From Macrostomum hystrix (Eukaryota > Platyhelminthes > Macrostomidae): 64,000 nucleotides of DNA. Below are positions 43,861 through 54,429 of this stretch, piece by piece. The notes below the pieces were generated by a model. The model saw nothing but the letters and a program-made list of their open reading frames with translations, was not told the DNA's origin and did not search any database. A program made the translations under genes and the position numbers. The stretch is taken from contig CATNEN010000039.1 of the NCBI GenBank assembly GCA_950097015.1, forward strand, positions 19,027,501-19,091,500, given 5' to 3'. The first letter of the stretch is position 1; the number at the start of each line of letters is the position of its first letter.

Positions 43861-45105
43861 TAAGAGGAGAGATAAGGAGAGGAGAGAAGTTAAGAGACGG
43901 CTAAGAGAACATTCAGATTAGTGGAGAGGGGAAGAGAAGAGAGGAGAGGAGAGGAGAGAAGAGGAGAGGAGAGGAGAGGATAAGAGTGGAGAGGAGAGGA
44001 GAGGAGAGGCGAGGAGAGGAGAGGAGAGAAGAGAAGAGTAGATGAGAGGAGAGGATAAGAGAGGAGAGGAGAGGAGTGGAGAGGAGAGGAGTGGAGAGGA
44101 GAGAAGAGGAGAGGAGAGGATAAGAGTGGAGAGGAGAGGAGGGGAGAGGAGAGAAGAGGAGAGGAGAGGAGAGGATAGGAGAGAAGAGGATAAGAGAGGA
44201 GAGGAGAGAAGAGGGGAGGAGAGGAGAGGAGAGGGGAGGAGAGGGGAGAAGAGAAGAGAAGAGGAGAGGAGAGGATAAGAGTGGAGAGGAGAGGAGAGGA
44301 GAGCAGAGGAGAGGAGAGGAGAGAAGAGAAGAGTAGATGAGAGGAGAGGATAAGAGAGGAGAGGAGAGGAGTGGAGAGCAGAGGAGTGGAGAGGAGAGAA
44401 GAGGAGAGGAGAGAAGAGGAGAGGAGAGGAGAGGAGAGAAGAGTAGATGAGAGGAGAGGATAAAAGAGGAGAGGAGAGGAGTGGAGAGGTGAGGAGTGGA
44501 GAGGAGAGAAGAGGAGAGGAGAGGATAAGAGTGGAGAGGAGAGGAGGGGAGAGGAGAGAAGAGGAGAGGAGAGGAGAGGATAGGAGAGAAGAGGATAAGA
44601 GAGGAGAGGAGAGAAGAGGGGAGGAGAGGAGAGGAGAGGGGAGGAGAGGGGAGAAGAGAAGAGAAGAGGAGAGGAGAGGATAAGAGTGGAGAGGAGAGGA
44701 GAGGAGAGCAGAGGAGAGGAGAGGAGAGGAGAGAAGAGAAGAGTAGATGAGAGGAGAGGATAAGAGAGGAGAGGAGAGGAGTGGAGAGCAGAGGAGTGGA
44801 GAGGAGAGAAGAGGAGAGGAGAGAAGAGGAGAGGAGAGGAGAGGAGAGAAGAGTAGATGAGAGGAGAGAATAAAAGAGGAGAGGAGAGGAGTGGAGAGGT
44901 GAGGAGTGGAGAGGAGAGAAGAGGAGAGGAGAGGAGAGGATAAGAGTGGAGAGGAGAGGAGGGGAGAGGAGAGAAGAGGAGAGGAGAGGAGAGGATAGGA
45001 GAGAAGAGGATAAGAGAGGAGAGGAGAGAAGAGGGGAGGAGAGGAGAGGAGAGGGGAGGAGAGGGGAGGAGAGGAGAGGAGAGGACAGAAGAGGAGAAGA
45101 GAGAA
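43861..45105 (+). repeat. Polypurine GAGAGGA array with about 405-bp higher-order units
   Basis: About 1.2 kb, almost only A and G on the plus strand, built from GAGAG/GAGGA pentamers. Landmarks GTAGATGAGAGGAGAGGATA recur at about 44037, 44334, 44444, 44739 and 44849, giving blocks repeating every 405-410 bp. Arg/Glu-rich open frames are artefacts. Confidence 0.95.
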
Positions 45106-46529
45106 GTAGTAATTGTAATAAATTATCTGAGAAAATTTCTCTTATAAAATAAGAGAAAGCAGAAGACAGTATTAAAAAGCAAGAGAAACTTATAAAATAA
45201 AAGTTATTATGCCTCAGCAGTTTCTTTGAAATTAAGAAAAAAGCTTACAGAATCTTCCACATTCCGCCCTACAGAACGCATAGGAAAAGTCAAGTTAGGC
45301 CAGGAAAGTATATTATTTAAATATCAGCAGGGATGCATAGAAAACTCCAATCGGACTCACGCGGTGCTCACGCGATGTTACGAGACTCAGCCGCACGCAC
45401 GCATTTGCGTGACAGCTGACAACTGACCTGCCTATCAAATTCTTCCCTATTTTTCAACTTGTGGCAAACTAATTACAGTTCTAACTCTAGGCGGAGTGAT
45501 TTCGGCCGGACAAGCCAAGACTTTGCATAACTTGGCGTCACGGAAGGCGGGTCAGTCAGTGCGAAACAGGAGACTTTCTTTCGACAAAGAAAAAAATGTC
45601 TGAACTGACCGATAGCCAAATGCTAGTCTCAAACACAAAGCGAGATTTGGTTCGATTAGCAATCTAGCCTTGACAAGAATCGTCACCAAAATGTGAAACG
45701 CATTAAAACAAGAAACATAGTTTTGAGTTCTTTAGGAGCGAAAATTTGAGTCTGCTGTGTGAAAATCGGGTCAGACCAGGATAAACTAATCTTATAGTTT
45801 AGGGTCCGCTTAGGTAGAAATGTGGTTTAATTGTCTTGGGATTTTGTTCCAGTGCAGTCGGGAATCGAACCCCCGACCTACGAGTTGAGTCCGGTGCTCT
45901 AACCACTAGACTACAATCCCCGGCTACTGCAATGTACTTACTTCATCTAGCAGTTTGGACTTCTGATCGAGTAGCTGAGAGACTCCCAGCACACTACAAT
46001 TGCAGTTGGTGTTCCTAAGTAAGACACACTTAGTTCCCAAGTGTATCAATTAACACCTAGAAAAAACTAGATTTAATTTTCAAGTTGACCCAGTGCTTGC
46101 TTGCAATTGTGGCAGATTTGCATGAAAGGCTATACCTGGCTCGGAACTAGTCAAGAATTAGAGATGAGTTTAGCCAGGACTGCTGAAGATCAAATTACAC
46201 AGCATATAAGAATATGCACAGACTAGTTCAATTGGCTGGCAATTCGATATTTGAAAATTCCCAGAGACTAACGTCATGACAGTCCCATATCAGGTCCGCA
46301 CTCGTTCAATATGCAATATTTGGGTAATAAAAGTTACTTTTGCATTTGAAAATGACCAGACTTCAATATGCGAGAATATAAAGCAGAGGCATGAAACTAG
46401 ATCTACCGGAAGGGTCACGAAGGAAATGGGAATGACACACAAACACCACACACACACACAAGTATTGATGGATCGGTTTAAAGGCATTTTTGTTTCATAA
46501 TTTAATTCCTCATCAATCTGTAGTGTGAT
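45106..46529. other. Unique intergenic DNA with one SINE head
   Basis: Contains the tRNA-like fragment at 45838-45925 and a short CA run near 46436-46460. No supported gene. Confidence 0.5.
45838..45925 (-). mobile_element. tRNA-like SINE head (not a tRNA gene)
   Basis: On the minus strand: GTAGTCTAGTGGTTAGAGC (A box) and GTCGGGGGTTCGATTCCCGA (B box). The presumed acceptor strands (GGGGATT and ACTGCAC) do not pair, so it is a family-1 SINE head rather than a functional tRNA. Confidence 0.75.
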
Positions 46530-46671
46530 GGGGAGCGTTTCATAAACCCGAAATTTCATAAAGTCAAATTACGCTACAAAGACAGCAGACTTCTCAAACC
46601 GGGAATGCACTTCGTAATTCGACTATATGAAATTTCGGTTTTATGAAATTTCGGGTTTATGAAGGCGCCCC
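46530..46671. mobile_element. MITE-like element, 142 bp
   Basis: Inverted ends GGGGAGCGTTTCATAAACCC and GGGGCGCCTTCATAAACCCG (right end reverse complemented), each followed by GAAATTTCATA and, further in, AATTACG. No coding capacity. Target duplication not clear. Confidence 0.75.
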
Positions 46672-47495
46672 ACATGAGTTGGAGTGGACTATATTTATCA
46701 TGCACATATAAAGCATTGCACAATCGGTCACAGAGTCACACACCTGTCCATCTTATACTGTGTGATTTCATTTACTAGGTTAGACTCACTAATTAACATT
46801 TCCTCCCCGCAGCTATAGAGTTTGAGTGCTAACAACTTGTGCGTTGCGTGCATGTGCAATCATTTTCTTAACGAGACTTGACACAATTTATAGAATTCTT
46901 TGATTTTCTTTGAAACTATACTTCTCGTTTTAGCCAATTTCGAGTGGAACTCAGAAATAACAGAGGGACAAGCGAGACAAGTGTAACAACAACAAAGACT
47001 GTAGATAGGCTAAATTTTCTTACATCAATAAGTGGAGATCGCTAACCTACTGCGGTCTCCAGCCCCGGGGCGGTATACCTCAGTAAAGGTTACTGAAAAG
47101 CAATAGCTTTTATTTTTCATCGCCTCAGGGACTCAGGAAGAAACCGCTATTGAAAAAATTTTTCTTTTGCTTTCAAGACTTTGAACTTACAAGTGGTTAC
47201 TTCAAGAATCCCAAATATAAAAAACTATGAGATTTAGCGAGACAGAAACAATGCTTAACAAAACTCTGCGTGTTTTGTTTTTCAGTTTCTTAAAAACTAG
47301 AGATCGAAAAGCATGCCCGGAGAAATCGTTTGGTTAGCAACCATTTTCTCGGCAGGAGACGCCTCAAACGAAGATAAACTTAGTCTATGGAGTCTTTCGA
47401 TACACTGTGATCTCAACTGAAATCGCTCACTAGCAACACAAGAACTGCTAGACTATACTATTACTACTAGTGATTATTAAAGCAACATAGACATA
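46672..47495. other. Unique intergenic DNA
   Basis: No exon, RNA gene or array seen. Confidence 0.5.
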
Positions 47496-47499
47496 ATTA

Positions 47500-48490
47500 G
47501 GATGCAGGAATAGGGGATGAAGGGACCTGATGCAGGTACAGGGGATGAAGGGACCTGATGCAGGTATAGGGGATGAAGGGACCTGATGCAGGTACAGGGG
47601 ATGAAGGGACCTGATGCAGGTATAGGGGATGAAGGGACCTGATGCAGGTACAGGGGATGAAGGGACCTGATGCAGGTATAGGGGATGAAGGGACCTGATG
47701 CAGGTACAGGGGATGAAGGGATCTGATGCAGGTATAGGGGATGAAGGGACCTGATGCAGGTACAGGGGATGAAGGGACCTGATGCAGGTATAGGGGATGA
47801 AGGGACCTGATGCAGGTACAGGGGATGAAGGGACCTGATGCAGGTATAGGGGATGAAGGGACCTGATGCAGGTACAGGGGATGAAGGGATCTGATGCAGG
47901 TATAGGGGATGAAGGGACCTGATGCAGGTACAGGGGATGAAGGGACCTGATGCAGGTATAGGGGATGAAGGGACCTGATGCAGGTACAGGGGATGAAGGG
48001 ACCTGATGCAGGTATAGGGGATGAAGGGACCTGATGCAGGTACAGGGGATGAAGGGACCTGATGCAGGTATAGGGGATGAAGGGACCTGATGCAGGTATA
48101 GGGGATGAAGGGATTTGATGCAGGGATAGGGGATGAAGGGATTTGATGCAGGGATAGGGGATGAAGGGGACTGATGCAGGTACAGGGGATGAAGGGACCT
48201 GATGCAGGAATAGTGGATGAAGGGACCTGATGCAGGGATAGTGGATGAAGGGACCTGATGCAGGTACAGGGGATGAAGGGACCTGATGCAGGAATAGGGG
48301 ATGAAGGGACCTGATGCAGGGATAGGGGATGAAGGGATCTGATGCAGGAATAGGGGATGAAGGGACCTGATGCAGGGATAGGGGATGAAGGGATCTGATG
48401 TAGGGATAGGGGATGAAGGGACCTGATGCAGTGATAGGGAATGAAGGGACCTGATGCAGGTATTGGGGGATGAAGGGATTGGGATGAAGG
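47500..48490 (+). repeat. 28-bp minisatellite with 56-bp dimer period
   Basis: About 35 copies of a unit containing GGGGATGAAGGGACCTGATG. In the left two-thirds units alternate GGTACAGG and GGTATAGG, so the true period there is 56 bp. The right end is more variable. Confidence 0.96.
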
Positions 48491-49232
48491 GATCAGGTGC
48501 ATTTATAGCATAGCCGACTGAGCATAGATGCTAGATGCTAGCATCCCCATCCGACTGTTCAGCCTTGTGTGTGTACCCATACTTCACAACAAATTCAATA
48601 GAGTTAAATTTAAAATAGGACATTAAAAATTCACTCCTATTCGGAAAGCGAAACAATGGCTTAACACGTGTGTAACCATACGACCCGCGCCATAGCAACA
48701 AACCATATATAAATATTTAAGTCAAACAATGCTAAATTGGTTTGACATTTAGTCTAACATCAAACCAGATGTTTATCCAGCGACTAAACAATGATCCTCA
48801 CAATTTTAGGAATTTGAGAACAATTGCTGCGGGAGTGTTGACATTTAGCATGTTAATTTATTTCCTATAGCTAGGTATCCCACCAAGATACTAAAGTATC
48901 GATGCATTTAGTCTAGCCTATCATAGTACTAAAGTGAAAAATAAGGAGATAAAACTAAATTAATATATATTTTTTCGTACATAATTGTTCTATCAACAAA
49001 CTAGTAAGCTACTAAGAGTAGATAGGCAGTTTTTTAATTTATTTTAAAAACATACAAAGACATGCATTTTTAGACAAAAGCTACGTCACAACGAAATAGG
49101 AAGAAAAAAATTATTTACACGCAAGCCATGCAGGAGAAGCAGACAGAGAAAAAGCAATAGACAGAAATTAAAAGAATCTGGCTAATCTAGAGCTAACAGA
49201 GCAGTGATAAACAGTGGCGCCTGGCTGCACTT
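48491..49232. other. AT-rich DNA, 3' side of the RhoGAP gene
   Basis: No gene. AATAAA on the minus strand at 49038-49043, about 190 nt after the RhoGAP stop, is a candidate poly(A) signal. Confidence 0.5.
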
Positions 49233-50840
49233 TTAGGCCGGCCTGAGGCCCTCAGCACGCAGCAGGCACAGCCGGGCATTCTGCGACAGACGCAACGGCG
49301 AGGACCAGAGACGGCGGACGCCGCGCAGGCGATCCGGACGGCGAGGCGAGGCCGCGCCGCCGATGCGACGAGCTTGGCGAAGGACGTGCAAACTGTCCCG
49401 TGGCGAGCGCTGAAGGCGTCGAAGCGGAGTTCGTGTCGGTTGAGAAGAGGTGGGAAGCGTTGTCAACGACGGCGGCTGCAACGGCTGCTGCTTCTGCTGC
49501 TGCTGGGGCGTTTCTACCTGAGTTGACGGCGGCAGTGGCTGCGGCGGCGGTGAGGTCAGTCGGCAGAGATCAACGGAGGCCTTCCTGCCGGCGCTGATGC
49601 GCTCAATGAGCAGGCGGCGTCGCCTACGAACGCAGCCGAATCCACCATCGACAACATCGCCGGTGTCTTTGCCGTTGTTGTTGCTGCCGACTAGGATGAC
49701 GCCGGGGCCAGCGCGCTTCAACGAGGCGTCGCTGTTCTGCCGACGGTGGCAGCGAACAATTATCGGCGTGTGGCAGGCCGAAGGGTCGAAGCGAAAGCCG
49801 GCCAACTGCTTCTCCGTTGTCGCCGTTGTTGTCGTCGAAGTCGATGATGCCGACGTAGACGCCGAGGTTGAAGATGTGGAAACAAGCGAGACTGGACTGC
49901 CGGAACAGCCGGCGACTGTGGCGCCTGCGGCCGCGGCAGCTCGGCGAGGACTTCGCGAGCGAGACCGGCTGGCCAGACGGCCGACAGCGCGACCGACGGC
50001 GCGAAGAGCGCTGCTAAGCGAGCTGCTGCCACTGCTGCGACGTCGCAGCAGCTTCTGAAGCGGCTGCTGCTGCTGCTTCTCCTGATGTTGCGGAGTGGTC
50101 GGCGGTGTCTGCAGCGCGGCGGCGACCGCATTGACAGCTTCGTCATCGGCGTCGCCGCCACAGCCGCCGCCAATCTCTGGCGCGAATTCAATTAGTAAAG
50201 CGACGGCTGCGTTGAGTCTTGCGACGTCTGGTCCGCCGCTGTCGCCGCCGCCGTGCAGGCTGGGACCCAGGCAGGTGGCCAGGTTGGCGGCTGTCATCCG
50301 GTTGGAGCCGGCGGCTGCAGCCACTGACCGGAGCAGCTGGCAGAGGTAGCGCAACGCCGCCAGTTGACGCGCCGGCATCAGCTGGTTGAGCAGCCGAAGT
50401 AGACGAACCCGACGCTCCAACGGAGAAGCCTCAGCCAGAGCTGCGGCTAGGCGCGGCGGCAGTAGGGGCTCTGGCAGCTCTCGTAGCCAGGCTTTGAGCA
50501 GCGAGCTGACGTCCTGGACTGGCGTTCCCTCCCTGATTGGCAGGCCGCGTTCTAGCCGAGCCCGGAGGTCGCGCTGACGCACCTTGGAGCCTTCGATGCG
50601 GAACAGGCCCTCGGAGCTGAGGTGGCAGCGGAGGTAATCGCAGCAGACGCTGAGTACAACTGGCAGGGGTTGGACAGCAGATTCCATCGCCGACTGCGCC
50701 ATAGTTGGCTGATCTTCTAGTCGTCGACCAAAAGACCGGCCGATGCAGCCGCCGCCGCCCACATTGCCGATGATGCTAAGAAGCGGCGGTGATTTCAACT
50801 TGAGCTTCGCCGCCGAGGAAGACAGCTTGCAATGATGCAT
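49233..50840 (-). CDS. RhoGAP-domain protein, single exon, 535 aa
   Basis: Starts MHHCKLSSSAAKLKLKSPPL. A RhoGAP domain occupies about residues 35-225: FGRRLEDQP, the arginine-finger loop EGLFRIEGSKVRQ (Arg81), SLLKAWLRELPEPLLPPRL (Lys116, Arg120) and MTAANLATCLGPSL (Asn186, Pro193). These are the catalytic and GTPase-contact positions of the family, so GAP activity toward Rho/Rac/Cdc42 is expected. The order and spacing look most like the ARHGAP11A/ARHGAP19 group. The C-terminal 300 residues are low complexity, rich in Ser, Arg, Ala, Thr and Gln, with RSRSRSPRR, and may be regulatory. No intron is needed. A TATA-like CATATATATGG lies about 275 nt upstream. An upstream coding exon cannot be excluded. 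Confidence 0.9.
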   Translation of the reverse strand: MHHCKLSSSAAKLKLKSPPLLSIIGNVGGGGCIGRSFGRRLEDQPTMAQSAMESAVQPLPVVLSVCCDYLRCHLSSEGLFRIEGSKVRQRDLRARLERGLPIREGTPVQDVSSLLKAWLRELPEPLLPPRLAAALAEASPLERRVRLLRLLNQLMPARQLAALRYLCQLLRSVAAAAGSNRMTAANLATCLGPSLHGGGDSGGPDVARLNAAVALLIEFAPEIGGGCGGDADDEAVNAVAAALQTPPTTPQHQEKQQQQPLQKLLRRRSSGSSSLSSALRAVGRAVGRLASRSRSRSPRRAAAAAGATVAGCSGSPVSLVSTSSTSASTSASSTSTTTTATTEKQLAGFRFDPSACHTPIIVRCHRRQNSDASLKRAGPGVILVGSNNNGKDTGDVVDGGFGCVRRRRRLLIERISAGRKASVDLCRLTSPPPQPLPPSTQVETPQQQQKQQPLQPPSLTTLPTSSQPTRTPLRRLQRSPRDSLHVLRQARRIGGAASPRRPDRLRGVRRLWSSPLRLSQNARLCLLRAEGLRPA

Positions 50841-51530
50841 GGCAGTTGTTTACTAGCTCAATAACAGACTGTGATTCCAGGAAAGCGCGCACTTTTATTT
50901 CTTCGATTCTTTGTCTCGTCTGTTTTCTGGGTCTTATCTAAAGTTGGGGAGCTGCTTCCCCTATTTATCTTATCTATCACACACGCAGACTGGAATGAGT
51001 AACGTGGGCTGTTTGCCTGCGTGAGCGTGTAAACAACTTGGTCTGCTTCTTTGCGACTGAGTCGATGCGTTGGAATTCTGAATTTTAAGTAGGAGGCCCC
51101 TGCTCCTCTCCCATATATATGAAGGGTCGTATTCGAACCGAACCACCCACCCCAGGCCGAACCAACCCCATTGTGTGAGGCCCACACAGGCCTAGTCCAC
51201 CCACGTGTCTCCATGATTGAGTTGAACGCAGCCAATAGCGTGCGAGACAGCTTCTTGTAGGGAGGAGGGGAGAAGGGGACGCTTCTCAACTGGGAATTGA
51301 GAAACGCTGACAGAGGGGATCCAGATTTTAAGAATCTAGCTAGGGCAAGTTGAATTCTTCTGGACTCTGTAACAATTCGTTTTTCACGAGAAAAGAGGCA
51401 CTTATCTTAGTCGATTCTAAGAAACCAGAATCCCAGAATTGTGAAGTAAACAGAAAGTCTAAAACTAAAATTCAAATCCCAAAAAACTCGAATAGATCGG
51501 AAAAAATAAAAAAATAAAATCCCAGAAATC
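50841..51530. other. Region upstream of the RhoGAP gene
   Basis: Mixed composition with the likely promoter. Minus-strand open frames here show no domain and no splice partners. Confidence 0.5.
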
Positions 51531-51534
51531 TTAA

Positions 51535-51960
51535 AATCCCTGCCAATTTAAAATCCCACAAACTAGAAATACCAAAAACTAGAAATCCCATAAACTGAAA
51601 ATCTCATAAACCAGAAATCCCATAAACTAGAAATCCCAAAAACTAGAAATCCCATAAACTGGAAATCTCATAAACTACAAATCCCATAATCTGGAACTCC
51701 CAGAAACATGAAATCCCAAGCTGGAAATCTCATAAGCTGGAAATACCATAAACCAGAAATCCCATAAACTAGAAATCCCATAAACTAGAAATCCCATAAA
51801 CTAGAAATCCCATTAACTAGAAATCCCATAAACTAGAAATCCCATAAGCTGGAACTTGATATCTCACAAACAAGAAATCCCAAAAACATTAAATCTAACA
51901 AACTAGAAATCCCAGACTTACAATCCCCGGAAATGGAAATCCTAACGTCCCCAAATCCCA
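51535..51960 (+). repeat. Degenerate 16-bp array (AAATCCCATAAACTAG)
   Basis: About 25 diverged copies, with CCATAAACTAGAAATCCC as the commonest form. Confidence 0.85.
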
Positions 51961-52385
51961 AAAATGTCACTTTAGGGCCAAGGCGAAGCAAAATGAATTC
52001 TAAAAAGAACTATATGGAACATGCACACGGAAGACCTAAATGTTATCAGCTGTTTAATCCCTACAATTATTTAGATCAGATAAACTAAAGCAAGAATTTC
52101 TAATAGCACGCGGTGACCATTTTCTAAATTCAACAGAGCTAAAAAACTGATTAAAATCTATCAAATATAATTAAAGAAATAATGAAAACGAACTATAGGT
52201 TGAGAGAAGCACAGGTGTCGTGTTGATAATTATTCTGAATTCCACGCGGCAAAGCGCATAGGCAGGGGGTCGCTAGGATAATTTTCTGGCTGAATATGAA
52301 GATAATTGAATGTGCTAACAATGATGACGAGAATGGGATGCTGAATAATGTAATAGCGCTGCAGATGCTGACACAATGTTGTGTT
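51961..52385. other. Unique spacer
   Basis: AT-rich, no gene seen. Confidence 0.45.
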
Positions 52386-52389
52386 CGGA

Positions 52390-53415
52390 TTTTAGATTTT
52401 CGGGATTGTAGATTTTTAGGATTGTAGATTTTCGGGATTGTAGATTTTTAGGATTGTAGATTTTTAGGATTGTAGATTTTTAGGATTGTAGATTTTCGGG
52501 ATTGTAGATTTTCGGGATTGTAGATTTTTAGGATTGTAGATTTTTGGGATTGTTGTTTTCTAGGATTGTAGATTTTCGGGATTGTAGATTTTTAGGATTG
52601 TAGATTTTCGGGATTGTAGATTTTTAGGATTGTAGATTTTTAGGATTGTAGATTTTCGGGATTGTAGATTTTCGGGATTGTAGATTTTTAGGATTGTAGA
52701 TTTTCGGGATTGTAGATTTTCGGGATTGTAGATTTTTAGGATTGTAGATTTTCGGGATTGTAGATTTTTAGGATTGTAGATTTTTAGGATTGTAGATTTT
52801 TAGGATTGTAGATTTTCGGGATTGTAGATTTTCGGGATTGTAGATTTTTAGGATTGTAGATTTTTGGGATTGTTGTTTTCTAGGATTGTAGATTTTCGGG
52901 ATTGTAGATTTTTAGGATTGTAGATTTTCGGGATTGTAGATTTTTAGGATTGTAGATTTTTAGGATTGTAGATTTTCGGGATTGTAGATTTTCGGGATTG
53001 TAGATTTTTAGGATTGTAGATTTTCGGGATTGTAGATTTTCGGGATTGTAGATTTTTAGGATTGTAGATTTTCGGGATTGTAGATTTTCGGGATTGTTGA
53101 TTTTTAGGATTGTAGAAGATTTTCGGGATTGTAGATTTTTAGGATTGTAGATTTTCGGGATTGTAGATTTTTAGGATTGTAGATTTTTAGGATTGTAGAT
53201 TTTCGGGATTGTAGATTTTCGGGATTGTAGATTTTTAGGATTGTAGATTTTCGGGATTGTAGATTTTCGGGATTGTAGATTTTTAGGATTGTAGATTTTC
53301 GGGATTGTAGATTTTCGGGATTGTTGATTTTTAGGATTGTAGATTTTCGGGATTTTAGATTTTCGGGATTGTAGATTTTCGGGATTGTAGATTTTTAGGA
53401 TTGTAGATTTTCGTG
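52390..53415 (+). repeat. 16-bp minisatellite GGATTGTAGATTTTCG/TA
   Basis: About 64 copies. Units differ mainly as TTTCGGG versus TTTTAGG. The rare variant TTGTTGTTTTCTAGG occurs at 52551 and 52871, showing a 320-bp block duplication. Confidence 0.95.
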
Positions 53416-54425
53416 ATTTTTATGTCTGGTATTTGCTGATTCTCAATAGCATACATTTTAGTGATTTCTCTTAACTTAGAATATTGTGTTCAGATAGCAA
53501 AGTTATTGTGCGCGATGTTGCAGTATTTCGCATGTTCAGTGATTTCGCAGACCTAAAAAAAGATGTCGAATATATCCTAATGGAGCTTTGAATATAAATG
53601 GATTTGCAAAAAAAATTCATGAAATGTCACGTTTAGGGTGACGTTTTTTTCTTAATTAACATCCGAGACAAAGAATACAAGAATACTAACAAAAGCGAAC
53701 AAAGACAGACAGTAAAAGCGGAAAATCGTACTCCTAACACGCGAACTCAATACTCAATAATCCCAAACAGCGGTTCCCAGTTGGGGGTTCTGATCCCCTA
53801 AAACGTGACCCCCTCTCGTGCGGGCATGTCGCAGAATGTGCAAATACATAACAATGAGCTAATAACTAGTCACAAATTTGAGCACATGCCTATTTCGCGC
53901 CATAACAAAGGTGAGTACGGTCTCAAGTCGCATTGTCCCATTGTTCTTTTTTTTGCTTTTCGAAGACTTCAGAAAAAATCCCAAGACGCCTAAGGGGCTT
54001 AGCAGGCCGCAGCCAATAATCGTGTTAAAAAATTCGGGGAAAAGGGAAAAATGTGAAAATCACTGTGCTAATCCTTCATGTTGTTTTATTAACAAAAAAT
54101 AGCTGCTCATTGCATGTTCCAATTACCATTGTTATAAAATAGTTTCTCATCATTGTGGGCATACAGAATGTACACAGGTTTTATACAACGGCTTACTCGA
54201 GTGAGATTTGAAAATATTGAAGATTAAAACTGGATTACGTATTTGAAATGCATAGTTTCTATGCGAATTTTTTGTGTGAAAATTAGATTCAGTGAACAAA
54301 AATACCTTAAACACGATCTGCTGTTGATTATTTAACACCCTTAAGACTTTTCTACATTAGGATAGGTTACAGTCGAAAACTTATCCTAGAATTCGCAGAG
54401 TTCTGAGTACCCAGAAATGTTTTTC
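53416..54425. other. Unique spacer
   Basis: AT-rich, with short frames only. No gene seen. Confidence 0.5.
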
Positions 54426-54429
54426 TATT

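Noticed and set aside
43861..45152. Arg/Glu-rich proteins from the purine array
   Set aside because: Low-complexity purine DNA; frames start and stop arbitrarily within the repeat.
45838..45925. tRNA gene
   Set aside because: A and B boxes are present but the acceptor stem does not pair, and related sequences are SINE heads elsewhere in the window.
50858..51289. 143-aa minus frame upstream of RhoGAP
   Set aside because: No domain, no splice link to the RhoGAP frame, and a composition unlike nearby exons.
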